Shown here: in pieces, positions 9,384-19,098 of the stretch
Layout: every line of letters starts with the position of its first letter
Position numbering within the stretch: position 1 is the first letter of the stretch
Assembly (NCBI RefSeq): GCF_008085915.1
Contig: NZ_VSJK01000001.1
Span: 310,001 to 374,000 of the forward strand
Length of the DNA stretch: 64,000 bases
Direction of reading: 5' to 3'
Source of the DNA: Oceaniovalibus sp. ACAM 378
Lineage (GTDB): Bacteria; Pseudomonadota; Alphaproteobacteria; Rhodobacterales; Rhodobacteraceae
Translations under genes and position numbers: made by a program
The notes under the pieces: generated by a model
The model's input: only the letters and a program-made list of their open reading frames with translations
What the model was told of the DNA's origin: nothing
Databases searched by the model: none

Positions 9384-10724
9384 CTAGGCGCTTTCCGCCA
9401 CCCGGGCGACAATACCGTCCACGATCTTTTCCAGCATCGCCGGATCTTCGCATTCGGCCATCACGCGGATCAGCGGTTCGGTCCCCGATTTGCGGATCAA
9501 CAGACGCCCCTTGCCGACAAGATCCGCCTCGGCCTCGGCGATCGCCGCCTTGACCCGCGCCGAGCCCAGCGGATCTGCCCCAGCGGCAAAGCGCACATTC
9601 TTCAGCATCTGCGGCACCGGTTCGAACTGCCGCATCAACGCGGACGCCGGTTTCCCCGTGCCAATCATCGCGGCCAGAAACTGCAACCCGGCCAACAGAC
9701 CGTCACCGGTGGTGGCATAGTCTGTCATCACAATATGCCCCGACTGTTCACCGCCCAGATTGAAACCGCCCGCGCGCATCGCTTCGACAACATAGCGGTC
9801 ACCAACGGCCGTGCGGTGCAATCCAATGCCCTTCCCGTCCAGATACCGCTCAAGCCCCAGATTGCTCATCACCGTGGCAACCAGAGCGCCCCCGGCCAAA
9901 CGCCCCTCGTCAGCCCAGCGGGCGGCGAACAGCGCCATGATCTGATCGCCGTCGGCCACTTGCCCGGTCTCGTCGAGAATCATCACCCGGTCAGCATCGC
10001 CGTCCAGACAGATCCCCACATCCGCGCCATGGGCCACCACGGTTTCCGCCGCCGCACGCGTGTTGGTCGAGCCGCAGCCATCGTTGATGTTGTGCCCGTT
10101 CGGCGATACGCCAATCGGGATCACCTCGGCGCCAAGTTCCCACAACACTTCCGGCGCGGTCTTATAGGCCGCCCCATTGGCGCAATCGACGACGACTTTG
10201 ACGCCGTCCAGCCGCATCCCCAAAGGGAACGTCGCCTTGACGCGTTCGCTATAGCGGAACCGCCCATCATCAATCCGTTTTGCGCGGCCGATGTTCATCG
10301 CGCGGGCCGGTTCGACCCCGGCCTCGACCAAAGCCTCGATCTCGGCCTCTGCATCATCGCTCAGCTTGAAACCATCGGGACCGAAGAACTTGATCCCGTT
10401 GTCGACGGCGGGGTTGTGGCTGGCCGAGATCATCACCCCAACATCGGCGCGCATGGATGTGGTAATCATCCCCACGGCAGGTGTCGGAACCGGGCCCAGA
10501 AGAAAGACGTTCATCCCCGTGCTGGTGAACCCGGCGGTCAGCGCGTTTTCAAACATATAGCCCGACAGCCGCGTGTCCTTGCCAATGACAACCCGGTGCG
10601 CGCGCTGCGCGTCGCGGCGGAAATAACGCCCGGCAGCCGCGCCAAGACGCAGTGCCAGATCGGCGGTCATCGGATGGGTGTTGGCGGTGCCACGCACCCC
10701 GTCGGTGCCGAAAAGCTTGCGCAT
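9384..10724 (-). CDS. glmM: Phosphoglucosamine mutase
   Basis: The 446-residue enzyme converts glucosamine-6-phosphate to glucosamine-1-phosphate for UDP-GlcNAc, feeding peptidoglycan and lipid A. The N-terminus [12 protein letters not shown] is canonical, and SASHNP places the phosphorylated serine at residue 102, as in E. coli GlmM. The metal loop DGDADR and the C-terminal phosphate site [12 protein letters not shown] are present. An in-frame ATG at 10757 would add 11 residues absent from the family. The ATG overlaps the folP stop as TAATG, so the genes are translationally coupled. Confidence 0.96.
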   Translation of the reverse strand: MRKLFGTDGVRGTANTHPMTADLALRLGAAAGRYFRRDAQRAHRVVIGKDTRLSGYMFENALTAGFTSTGMNVFLLGPVPTPAVGMITTSMRADVGVMISASHNPAVDNGIKFFGPDGFKLSDDAEAEIEALVEAGVEPARAMNIGRAKRIDDGRFRYSERVKATFPLGMRLDGVKVVVDCANGAAYKTAPEVLWELGAEVIPIGVSPNGHNINDGCGSTNTRAAAETVVAHGADVGICLDGDADRVMILDETGQVADGDQIMALFAARWADEGRLAGGALVATVMSNLGLERYLDGKGIGLHRTAVGDRYVVEAMRAGGFNLGGEQSGHIVMTDYATTGDGLLAGLQFLAAMIGTGKPASALMRQFEPVPQMLKNVRFAAGADPLGSARVKAAIAEAEADLVGKGRLLIRKSGTEPLIRVMAECEDPAMLEKIVDGIVARVAESA

Positions 10725-11731
10725 TATGGTGTCGTCCCTCTTGTCGCGGCCCGCCAAAGGGTCAGAGCCTGCCGTGTTTGCGAAATATCATGCACCCGGA
10801 GGATCTGCACCCCCTGCGCGACACCCGCAAGCGCCACGGCAATGCTGCCCGGCATTCGGTCATCCGCATCGGGTGCATTCCCCAGAGTCCCGATGAACCG
10901 CTTGCGCGAAGCACCAAGCAGTATCGGACAGCCCAACCCGTGAAACAGCGACAGACCGGCCAGCAGGGTCAAATTGTGCTGCATCGTCTTGCCAAAGCCG
11001 ATTCCGGGGTCGATCACGATCCGCGACCGGTCGATCCCGGCGGCAACGGCACGGTCAACCCATCCGGCCAACGCATCGTAAACATCAAGCAACACATTGT
11101 CGTACTGCGGATCGGCCTGCATCGTCTCGGGCGTGCCCTGTGCGTGCATCAGGCAGATCGGCACATCCCGCTCGGCGGCAAGCGGCGCCATGCCTGCGTC
11201 ATACTCCATCGCCGAGACGTCATTCAGCATCGTCGCCCCGGACTCAAGCGCGGCCCGGGCGACCTCGGACTTGCGGGTGTCGATGCTGATCACTCCCGCG
11301 AAACTCTGGCGAAGGGCTGCGATAACCGGGGCGGTTCTGGCGATTTCTTCGGGAACCAAGACCGGCGCCGAACCCGGGCGCGTGGATTCACCGCCGATAT
11401 CCAGCATATCCGCAGACCCCATAGCACCCGCCTGCGCCAGCGCTGCATCCTTTTGCAAGAACCGTCCGCCATCCGAAAAACTGTCAGGGGTGACATTCAA
11501 AATGCCCATCAAACGCGGGTGCTCCATGGACAGCCCGGCAATATCGGCGCGCGGCCCAGTCAGGCGCGACAAAACCCCGGCGGGAATGTCGGCGGCGGGG
11601 ATCACCCGCCCGGAGCGATTCCGGCTCAGGACTTCGGCATGGGTGAACCAGCCCCAACCGCCGGCCAGACCCACAGCATCGCGCGGGCGCACCGGGTCAC
11701 AGATGACAAGCGGGCGGAAATACTCGGCCAT
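10724..11731 (-). CDS. folP: Dihydropteroate synthase
   Basis: This 335-residue enzyme joins pterin pyrophosphate and p-aminobenzoate in folate synthesis. The signature [13 protein letters not shown] is at 77-89, followed by [10 protein letters not shown] and, near the C-terminus, DPGIGFGK. About 70 residues precede the usual TIM-barrel start. The ATG at 11731 is chosen because it overlaps the folB stop (TGATG); the longer frame to 11866 lies wholly inside folB. Confidence 0.95.
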   Translation of the reverse strand: MAEYFRPLVICDPVRPRDAVGLAGGWGWFTHAEVLSRNRSGRVIPAADIPAGVLSRLTGPRADIAGLSMEHPRLMGILNVTPDSFSDGGRFLQKDAALAQAGAMGSADMLDIGGESTRPGSAPVLVPEEIARTAPVIAALRQSFAGVISIDTRKSEVARAALESGATMLNDVSAMEYDAGMAPLAAERDVPICLMHAQGTPETMQADPQYDNVLLDVYDALAGWVDRAVAAGIDRSRIVIDPGIGFGKTMQHNLTLLAGLSLFHGLGCPILLGASRKRFIGTLGNAPDADDRMPGSIAVALAGVAQGVQILRVHDISQTRQALTLWRAATRGTTP

Positions 11732-12669
11732 CAGACGTCCAGCAGCTGCGCTGCATCCACCGGTCGCAGGGTCACGGAAACGGTCGCATCCGGCAGGGTT
11801 GGCTCGCCCGGCCCGTCCCCGCCGATACAGAGCAGCGATGTCGCCCCCACCTGCTCCGCAAACCACAGGGCCAGCGCGGGACCGGAGCGCTTGCCCTCGG
11901 ACGGCGGATCAACGGAATCGAGCACGATTTTCGACGGCGCCCAGACCGTCAGCACGTCATGTTTCAGCGCCCAGTCAATTTCCGTACGGCTGCCCACAAC
12001 GACACAGCGCCGGTCCTGCCCCGCCAGCACCCAGGCGTTCTGATCCATCGCCAACAGATTGATCCGCCTTTGCGCCATTAAGTTTTCCGAAACCGGCGGC
12101 ACTGTCTCGGGCAGATCGACACACAGGATCGCCGGACTGCCGGCGACCAATTGATCGATCCATCCGCCAAGCAGGGGTGACTTCAGCGCGCCGTTGGACA
12201 GGAATACCACATGCGGCTGGGGCGCATCATCGGCCACCGCCCCCGGAAGATCGTCCCGGTCGCGCACGATTTCGACCCCAAGCGCGCCCGGACCGCGATC
12301 GAGCTTTTCGATTCGCACAAAACACCGCAGCGCTTGCGGCGCGGCAAGCACCCGCAGCGCCACACGTTCGGCAAGCGTTTCGAGCAGGTTCAACCGCTCG
12401 GCGGTCAGCTCGTGGGCGATCGCCTCGGTCAGGGTGTCATAGGACAGGATCTTGTCGACGTCATCGTCGGTGCCGGTGTCATGGCGCGCCACCTCGACCA
12501 CCAGATTGAACCGGATCCGCTGGGTCGTGCCGCGCTCTTGTTGAAAGGCGCCAATCTCGATCTCGGCGATATGATCGCGAAGCGAGATCCGGTCGGCGAG
12601 CCGGTCAGGCGCCGTCGCCCCGGCCCGCAAATGGGGATGCCCGAAGGCGTGCAGCAGGTCAGTGGTCAT
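11731..12669 (-). CDS. folB: Dihydroneopterin aldolase with a C-terminal extension
   Basis: This 312-residue protein has a FolB domain in its first 120-130 residues (DRISLRDHIAEIEIGAF start, then the YDTLTEAI and LLETLAERVA helices). FolB cleaves dihydroneopterin to the hydroxymethylpterin used by FolP. FolB alone is usually about 120 residues, so some 180 residues remain. That tail has alternating hydrophobic strands and helices and no motif I recognise. The ATG at 12669 has GGAG 7 bases upstream; the frame is open to 12831. It is the first gene of folB-folP-glmM. Confidence 0.88.
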   Translation of the reverse strand: MTTDLLHAFGHPHLRAGATAPDRLADRISLRDHIAEIEIGAFQQERGTTQRIRFNLVVEVARHDTGTDDDVDKILSYDTLTEAIAHELTAERLNLLETLAERVALRVLAAPQALRCFVRIEKLDRGPGALGVEIVRDRDDLPGAVADDAPQPHVVFLSNGALKSPLLGGWIDQLVAGSPAILCVDLPETVPPVSENLMAQRRINLLAMDQNAWVLAGQDRRCVVVGSRTEIDWALKHDVLTVWAPSKIVLDSVDPPSEGKRSGPALALWFAEQVGATSLLCIGGDGPGEPTLPDATVSVTLRPVDAAQLLDV

Positions 12670-12767
12670 CGCAGGGCTCCGCATTCGGCACGGTTGCAGC
12701 GATAGCGCACCAAGACCCGATGCAAAACCCGTCAATCGCTCGGCGTGCGGGGGATGCCCCGCGCGAC

Positions 12768-13442
12768 TCAGCCCTTGCGATAAAAATGGTGTACGCCGAT
12801 GCTGGCCGTGCGGGCGAAAACCTGGCTCCATCGCGGGCGAACCGCACGCGTGTGGTAATGTGTCGCGCCGTCGGTCAGGGCGCGGGGCGCGCCGTCCAGC
12901 ATCACCCTGGCCACCTTGCCAACCTTTTTCCAGGCCGCGCGTTCGCGGATGACATCAGGATAGCCATCGCAGGAATAGGTGAACTGACACTGATATTTGC
13001 GCCCCGTCCCCTGATTGACCACACCACAGACCGAATTCGGATAGCTGCCGCTGTCGACCCGGTTCAGGATCACTTCGGCCACGGCAAAGATGCCCTTGAC
13101 CGGCTCGCCCCGTGATTCGAAATACAGCGCTTCGGTCAGACATTGCCACTGCGCACCGCCCTTTTGTATCGGCAGGGTCTCCAGAAAGCCGCGCGAATAG
13201 CTGATCTGGTCGAATGAAGGATTGGCCGGGGCTTGGGGGCGGGCGAACATCGGGGCCATCAGATTGCCGCGCTCAGGGCGAATTTGCGCACTGTCCGAGC
13301 CCAGAAGCCCGCCAAGGTTGCGCTGCAAAGCGACAGACGGATCATTCGATTGGCTGATGACGATATCGGCGGAGGTGGCGGTGGCAATGACGGCCAAGGT
13401 GGCACAAGCCGTCACCAGCCGCGCAAAACGCGGGAATTTCAT
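12768..13442 (-). CDS. Secreted SleB/CwlJ-type cell wall hydrolase
   Basis: The 224-residue protein has a signal peptide (about 1-25) and a Hydrolase_2 domain (about 95-215) with TEALYFESRGE at 103-113, including the likely catalytic Glu104. Cysteines near 139, 152 and 158 may form disulfides in the periplasm. In this family the domain acts as a lytic transglycosylase on peptidoglycan. GGAGGTGAT just before the ATG at 13442 fixes the start; the open frame to 13751 is not needed. The gene is separated from ppdK by 154 bases and from folB by 98, so it may be its own unit. Confidence 0.85.
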   Translation of the reverse strand: MKFPRFARLVTACATLAVIATATSADIVISQSNDPSVALQRNLGGLLGSDSAQIRPERGNLMAPMFARPQAPANPSFDQISYSRGFLETLPIQKGGAQWQCLTEALYFESRGEPVKGIFAVAEVILNRVDSGSYPNSVCGVVNQGTGRKYQCQFTYSCDGYPDVIRERAAWKKVGKVARVMLDGAPRALTDGATHYHTRAVRPRWSQVFARTASIGVHHFYRKG

Positions 13443-13596
13443 ATCACCTCCGGGTGTTATTTCTTTGTCGCGGCACGGTGGAAAAACCGGGCAAACGCGC
13501 ACAAGCAAACTGTCCGATAAGCGAAAACGGGCGTTTTGTAAAAGTCGAGGGCGATTGCGCCTGCATCTGGGCGGTTTCCCGCCAGCCGTTTGCGGA

Positions 13597-16197
13597 TCAG
13601 ACCGGTGAAATTTTCGCCCGTCCGCCCCGAATTGCCAGCTGCGCTGCGGCCAGTCGGGCCATCGGTACCCGGAACGGCGAACAGGACACATAGTCGAATC
13701 CCGCCGCGCGACAAAAGGCGATGCTGTCGGGGTCGCCGCCATGTTCGCCACAGACCGACAGCACGATATCGGGGTTGCCGATACGCCCCCGTTCGGCGCC
13801 GATGGTCAGCAATTCGCCCACTCCGTCCACATCCAGCCGCAAAAAGGGATCCTCGGGGAACACGCCCTGCCCGACATAGGCGCCCATGAACCGTCCCGCA
13901 TCATCGCGCGACAGACCATAGGTCATCTGGGTCAGATCATTGGTACCAAACGACAGGAACGCCGACTGTTCAGCGATTTCACCGGCCCGCAGCGCGGCGC
14001 GCGGCGTCTCCACCATCACCCCAAGGCGATAGGTGAAATCGACTCCGGTTTCGGCGCGCACCGCTGCCGCAACCTGATCGATTCGGCCGCGCACCAGTTC
14101 CACCTCGCGCTTGGCTGAAACCAGCGGAATCATCACTTCGGGCACCACCGTGCCGCCCACAGCCACCGTCGCCTCGAATATCGCACGGGCCTGCATGTCA
14201 TAGATTTCGGGCACAGCAATTCCCAGCCGAACCCCGCGCATGCCCAGCATCGGATTGAATTCACGCAGCGAATCGACCCGCGCCGTGACCTGCGCCAGCG
14301 GCATATCAAGCGCCGCCGCCAGATCCAGTTGCCCCTCGCGGCCGGTCGGCAAAAATTCGTGCAACGGTGGATCAAGCAGACGAATGCACACCGGCAATAC
14401 CGCCATGATGCGGAAAAGTTCGGTAAAATCGGCACGTTGCACCGGTAACAGCTGTTCAAGGGCCGCCGCCCGGTCTTCGGGGCGTTCGGCAAAGATCATC
14501 TCGCGCATTACGGTCAGGCGGTCGTGATCGAAAAACATATGTTCGGTGCGGCACAGGCCCACACCCTCGGCGTTGAACCGCAGCGCAACCTCGGCCTCGG
14601 CGGGGGTATCGACGTTGGCCCGCACGCCGATATCGCGATGTTCGTCGGCCCAATCCAGCAGGCACTGAAACGCATCGTCCAGCGCGGGTTCAAGCAGCAG
14701 CGCCGCACCGACCAGAGCCATGCCGCGCGTACCATCGACGGTGACGATATCGCCTTCGCTGAACACCCGGCCATGATCGCCGGTCAGGGTACGCGCCCGC
14801 CCGTCGATCTGAATTCCCGAGGCCCCGACGACACAGGGCAACCCCAACCCGCGCGCAATGACCGCCGCATGGCTGGTCACGCCGCCTTTCTGGGTCAGAA
14901 CGGCGACGGCCGCATGCATGCCGCGCACATCGTCGGGCTTGGTTTCCTGACGCACAAGAATACAGGGTTCTTCCCGCGCAAAGGATTCCTGTGCCGCCCG
15001 CGAAGTGAAGACCAGCCGACCGGTGGCCGCACCCGGACTGGCCGGAATGCCGCGGGCGAAACTGTCGCGTGGCCCCTCCGGATCGACCTGCCGGTGCAGC
15101 AGATCGGAAAGCGAGGCAGGATCGACGCGCAAAACCGCTTCGGCTTCGGGGATGATCCCATCTTGCGCCAGCGCCACGGCGATCCGCACCGATGCGCGTG
15201 CCTGTCGCGGCACACGCACGGCGTCGAGCACATGCAGGTGCCCCGCCTCGATGGTAAATTCGACCTGCATTTCCTCGCGCAAGCGCTGGCGGCACAATTC
15301 ACCACAAGCGACCAATTCGGCAAACACCTCGGGGCAGAGATCCTCAAGCGAGGCACCGCGTTGATCCCGCGTCAGAAAGATCGCGCCCGCATCTGCCACC
15401 AATGCGGCACGACCCTGACTCTGGCTCAGGTATCGGCCAGTGACCTGACGCGCACCGGTGCGCGGATCGACAAACTGAACCACACCCGACCCGTGCTCAA
15501 AGCCCGGCCCGGTGCCGACCCCCAGCGCCATCACCTGAACCACAAGCCCAAGCCCGGCATCGGCGGGCGCGCCCTTGGCCTGTCGCAACAGGCGGGCTGA
15601 CGTCCCCTCCCACGCGCGGGCCATGGAGCGGAGCACATCGGCAAGTTGCCGGTCGGGCGCTTGCGGAAACGGTTCGTCGATCTCGGTTTCATAGGTGTGG
15701 AGCAGGGTCTGAATCGTATCAGAGGTGACCGGATGAGAGATTTCGAACATGTCCGGCTCCAACCGGGCGACATGCACGGCATAGGATTGGATAAACCCGA
15801 CATACAGCGCATCCGCCGCCGCCTGCCCGATCAGCCCGGTCAGGTGCCGGTGCTGCGCATCATTCATCCCGATGTTCAGAATCGCACCCGGCCCGCCCCA
15901 ATCGGCCACCTGCCCCGAGGGCCGGACCGACACGAGGCGGTTCCCCAGCGTGGCCAGCAAAGGGCGCAGATCCGGGACGTCGCCGCCGGCAATCCGGCGC
16001 ACGGTTTCAAACGACAGGGCGACGGTTTCGGGCACCGGAAGGTGCATGCGCAGCAACCGTTGCAGACACTTCGCCCGGCCACCATGCACCGATTCCGTTA
16101 TCGGCGCGGTAGGTGTGATCGGGGTAAAAGCCGCGATGTCGGCATGTTTCTGCACTGCAGCGCTCCGATGGTTCGCGCGCAGCATACGCCCCTGCAT
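13597..16197 (-). CDS. PPDK-like PEP-utilising enzyme with a divergent nucleotide-binding half
   Basis: The 866-residue protein has the length and order of pyruvate phosphate dikinase. The phosphohistidine domain is intact, with the GGVTSHAA catalytic histidine at about residue 443. The C-terminal PEP/pyruvate barrel is intact too (GTNDLTQMTYG, CGEHGGDP, SCSPFRVP). The N-terminal ATP-grasp half is unusual: the VSVRSGA-type loop reads VSVRPSGQVADWGG, and the LQTR ATP-site motif reads LDAVR. It may therefore not use ATP as in true PPDK. It follows glyS by 28 bases. Starts at 16197 or 16185 are both possible, and neither has a strong ribosome site. Confidence 0.75.
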   Translation of the reverse strand: MQGRMLRANHRSAAVQKHADIAAFTPITPTAPITESVHGGRAKCLQRLLRMHLPVPETVALSFETVRRIAGGDVPDLRPLLATLGNRLVSVRPSGQVADWGGPGAILNIGMNDAQHRHLTGLIGQAAADALYVGFIQSYAVHVARLEPDMFEISHPVTSDTIQTLLHTYETEIDEPFPQAPDRQLADVLRSMARAWEGTSARLLRQAKGAPADAGLGLVVQVMALGVGTGPGFEHGSGVVQFVDPRTGARQVTGRYLSQSQGRAALVADAGAIFLTRDQRGASLEDLCPEVFAELVACGELCRQRLREEMQVEFTIEAGHLHVLDAVRVPRQARASVRIAVALAQDGIIPEAEAVLRVDPASLSDLLHRQVDPEGPRDSFARGIPASPGAATGRLVFTSRAAQESFAREEPCILVRQETKPDDVRGMHAAVAVLTQKGGVTSHAAVIARGLGLPCVVGASGIQIDGRARTLTGDHGRVFSEGDIVTVDGTRGMALVGAALLLEPALDDAFQCLLDWADEHRDIGVRANVDTPAEAEVALRFNAEGVGLCRTEHMFFDHDRLTVMREMIFAERPEDRAAALEQLLPVQRADFTELFRIMAVLPVCIRLLDPPLHEFLPTGREGQLDLAAALDMPLAQVTARVDSLREFNPMLGMRGVRLGIAVPEIYDMQARAIFEATVAVGGTVVPEVMIPLVSAKREVELVRGRIDQVAAAVRAETGVDFTYRLGVMVETPRAALRAGEIAEQSAFLSFGTNDLTQMTYGLSRDDAGRFMGAYVGQGVFPEDPFLRLDVDGVGELLTIGAERGRIGNPDIVLSVCGEHGGDPDSIAFCRAAGFDYVSCSPFRVPMARLAAAQLAIRGGRAKISPV

Positions 16198-16225
16198 GTG
16201 TCTGGCAAGGTTTACCTTGCCGGGC

Positions 16226-18448
16226 TTAACCCTCGATTCGGGTCAGATCGGCGACGGACAGACACAGGGTTCGGATGCGCGACAACAGGTTCAGACGGTT
16301 GCGCCGGATCACGCCACTGTCGGCATTCACCTGCACCGCTTCGAAAAATCCGTCGATCGGCGCGCGCAGGGTGGCCATGGCGGCCATTGCCGTCTCGAAA
16401 TCCTGCGCCTCCATCGCCGGAGTGATGAGCGTCTCGGCCTGATCCAGCGCGGCGAACAGGGTGCGTTCCGCGTCAGTTTCGGCGTATTTCACATCGGCGC
16501 CATAGGAATATTCAACGCCATCCTTGGCTTCGGCCTGAGACAGGATATTGTTGGCCCGCTTGAAGCCCTGCAGCAGGTTTTCACCGTCTTCGGTTTTCAA
16601 AACCGCGCTCAGCGCCTCGGCGCGGTTGACCAGCAGAGTCAGGTCGTCATTGCCGGGCATGGCAAGGCAAGCGTCGATGATGTCGTGCCGGATGTCGCGG
16701 TCACGCAGATAGACCTTGAGACGGTCGTGGATGAAGGCGAGGAGGTCTGCTGCAAGTGCACTAACGGGAAAGAAATATTCAACATCCTCGGGAGTATCAG
16801 AATCAATGACTTTGGTTCGGCCCTCAATCGCCAATTGCGCTTCTTCACGAATATCGTCGGGAAGATCAGGGTCAATTTTCTGAAGTAACGATGCCTGAGA
16901 TCGAAAGTAGCTCTCTGAAAAAACTCTAGTAATGTGAGCAACAATCAGTTTCAGGAGCCGAACAGAAAGCTTTTGATCCAATACCAACCGGATCACCCCC
17001 AGAGCCGCCCGCCTCAAAGCAAAAGGATCCTTGCTCCCGGTCGGCTTCTCATCAATCAACCAGAACCCGGCGAGCACATCTATCTTGTCAGCCAGCGCCA
17101 CGGCCACCGACAAGGGCGCTGTGGGCACGGAATCTGACGGGCCGAGGGGGGAATAGTGTTCTTGGGCGACGGCGGCGATATCGGCATCCAATCCCGACGC
17201 CTCGATGTAATATCGCCCCATAACCCCTTGAAGTTCCGGGAATTCATAGACCATTTCGGACGACAGATCGGCCTTGGCCAGACGCGCTGCCTGTTCGGCG
17301 CGGTCGGGATCGGCACCCACCAGCGGCGCAATCTCGCGGGCAAGGGCGGCAACGCGGTTTACCCGCTCGCCCACGGTGCCGAGTTTGTTATGGAAGGTCA
17401 CATTGTCCAGCGCCTTGACCCAGACGCCAATGTCATTCGTCGCCACGCGCAGGTCGTTGTCCCAGAAGAACAGCGCATCCGACAGGCGGGCCGACAGCAC
17501 CTTGCGGTTGCCGGCCAGAATCGTCGCGCCTTCATCTGCGGTATCGCGGTTGGCGACAGTCACAAAGCGGACAATGCGGCCGGATTTCGGATCACGGACG
17601 CTGAAAAACTTCTGATGCTCCTTCATCGAAGTCTGCAAAACCTCGGGTGGCAGGTGCAGGAATTCGGCGCCGATGTCACCGGACAGCACAACGGGCCATT
17701 CGACAAGCCCCGCCACCTCGGCCAGCAAACCGGGATCTTCGACCACCTCAAGCCCCAGAGCGAAAGCCTGGGTTTCGGCGTCGGCACGGATTATCTCGGC
17801 GCGGTCAGCGGCAGAGAGCACGACATTGGCACGCTTCAACTTCGCCGCGTAATCATCGAACCCGGTTACAGAAAATTCCGCCGGGGCCATGAACCGGTGG
17901 CCGCGCGTCCTGTCGCCCGCAACATGGCCGTCGATGTCGAGCGGCACCACGGTATGCCCAGCCTCGTCCGACAGGATGCAGAGGATCGAGTGCAAAGGCC
18001 GCACCCAGCGCAGATCACCGGTGCCCCAGCGCATGGATTTCGGCCATGGGAAATCGCGCACCACCCGTTCCAGAACCTCGGCCACGATTTCGGCGGCGGG
18101 GCGTCCCGGACGTTCGATCACTGCGATGAACACCTGACCCTTCTTGTCATCGACGATCTGCAAATCTTCACGCGCCACCCCTGCCGAGCGCAGGAACCCC
18201 GCAAGCGCCTTTTCTGGCGCATCGACGCGCGGTCCCTTGCGCTCTTCGCGCTGGGGGGGCGAGCCCGCCAGCAGTCCCTCGACCGACAGCGTCAGACGGC
18301 GGGGCGTCGCAAACGCGCCCGCACTGGCATAGGTCAAACCGGCGTCGACCAGCCCGTTCGTCACACGCTCTTTCAGGTCCGCTGCGGCACGGGCCTGCAT
18401 GCGGGCGGGGATTTCCTCGGACAACAGTTCGATCAGCAGGTCGGGCAT
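16226..18448 (-). CDS. glyS: Glycine-tRNA ligase beta subunit
   Basis: The 740-residue subunit pairs with GlyQ to charge tRNA-Gly. The N-terminus MPDLLIELLSEEIPARM is canonical, and the C-terminal tRNA-binding helical domain is present. The start at 18448 is chosen on that basis, although the frame is open to 18562. A block corresponding to about 16741-16980 has a GC content of only 40-48% against about 63% on either side, while remaining in frame. glyQ lies upstream, separated by one small gene. Confidence 0.95.
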   Translation of the reverse strand: MPDLLIELLSEEIPARMQARAAADLKERVTNGLVDAGLTYASAGAFATPRRLTLSVEGLLAGSPPQREERKGPRVDAPEKALAGFLRSAGVAREDLQIVDDKKGQVFIAVIERPGRPAAEIVAEVLERVVRDFPWPKSMRWGTGDLRWVRPLHSILCILSDEAGHTVVPLDIDGHVAGDRTRGHRFMAPAEFSVTGFDDYAAKLKRANVVLSAADRAEIIRADAETQAFALGLEVVEDPGLLAEVAGLVEWPVVLSGDIGAEFLHLPPEVLQTSMKEHQKFFSVRDPKSGRIVRFVTVANRDTADEGATILAGNRKVLSARLSDALFFWDNDLRVATNDIGVWVKALDNVTFHNKLGTVGERVNRVAALAREIAPLVGADPDRAEQAARLAKADLSSEMVYEFPELQGVMGRYYIEASGLDADIAAVAQEHYSPLGPSDSVPTAPLSVAVALADKIDVLAGFWLIDEKPTGSKDPFALRRAALGVIRLVLDQKLSVRLLKLIVAHITRVFSESYFRSQASLLQKIDPDLPDDIREEAQLAIEGRTKVIDSDTPEDVEYFFPVSALAADLLAFIHDRLKVYLRDRDIRHDIIDACLAMPGNDDLTLLVNRAEALSAVLKTEDGENLLQGFKRANNILSQAEAKDGVEYSYGADVKYAETDAERTLFAALDQAETLITPAMEAQDFETAMAAMATLRAPIDGFFEAVQVNADSGVIRRNRLNLLSRIRTLCLSVADLTRIEG

Positions 18449-18512
18449 TTGGGGCTCATTCTGGGCAAGGCGTAATTCAGGATCGGCGGGCGGCAAAAAG
18501 ATGGTACGGGTG

Positions 18513-19034
18513 TCAGCCCCCGTCGCGCGTGGGACAAGCCGGGCCAGCTGCGCTGCCATCATACAGGGTATCGCCGCAATTGTTCAGCTGGTGCCAGACA
18601 AAGGCGCGGCCATCGTCGAACACCGCGACCACCCGGTCGACTCCGTATTCGATGTTGGCCTGCCCGAGAAACGCAATCGCTTCCCCGGTTTCCAGCGCGG
18701 CACCGATCGCGGCGGCGTCGAAACACTTGAACCAACTGGGCGCAACTAGGGGGTCGGCGACCGGATAGGTGACATAGGTTTCGGTCAGCATGGCCTGACT
18801 CATCGGAGTGGTGAAACAGGCGCGAAACCGCAGCGGCGAGCTGTCGGCATCGATGCCCTGAAAATTCTCGGCCAGAATCGGCTCGGGCGTTTCGGTGGCA
18901 AGCACGGTCAGAACCACGCTGTCGGGCTGGTAATCGACCGTATCGTAAAAGCCATAGACCTGAAGCCAATACATCGCCGCCCCGGCAACAAGCGCAGTGA
19001 TCACGATAAACCCTCCGATGAACTTGCCGTTCAT
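18513..19034 (-). CDS. Membrane-anchored protein of unknown function (DUF6446-like) between glyQ and glyS
   Basis: This 173-residue protein has one N-terminal membrane helix (about 5-25) and a periplasmic domain with several Cys (CFTT, KCFD, NNCGD, PACP). It resembles a small Rhodobacteraceae family that I recall as DUF6446, found in this same position. AGGAGG precedes the ATG. Sharing a transcript with both glycyl-tRNA synthetase subunits is inferred from 64-base gaps on both sides. No biochemical role is known to me. Confidence 0.75.
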   Translation of the reverse strand: MNGKFIGGFIVITALVAGAAMYWLQVYGFYDTVDYQPDSVVLTVLATETPEPILAENFQGIDADSSPLRFRACFTTPMSQAMLTETYVTYPVADPLVAPSWFKCFDAAAIGAALETGEAIAFLGQANIEYGVDRVVAVFDDGRAFVWHQLNNCGDTLYDGSAAGPACPTRDGG

Positions 19035-19098
19035 TGTGTCGCCTCCTGGAGGTTTCGGGCGGTCTGCACCGTGCCCGTCACCGTCCCTGTGCCCCGTT

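Noticed and set aside
9735-10943. 402-codon plus-strand frame
   Set aside because: It lies antisense to glmM and folP, has no homology that I recognise and arises from the high-GC codon pattern.
10652-12043. 463-codon plus-strand frame
   Set aside because: Antisense to folP and folB; composition is Arg/His/Gln-rich shadow sequence.
17156-18475. 439-codon plus-strand frame
   Set aside because: Antisense shadow of glyS.
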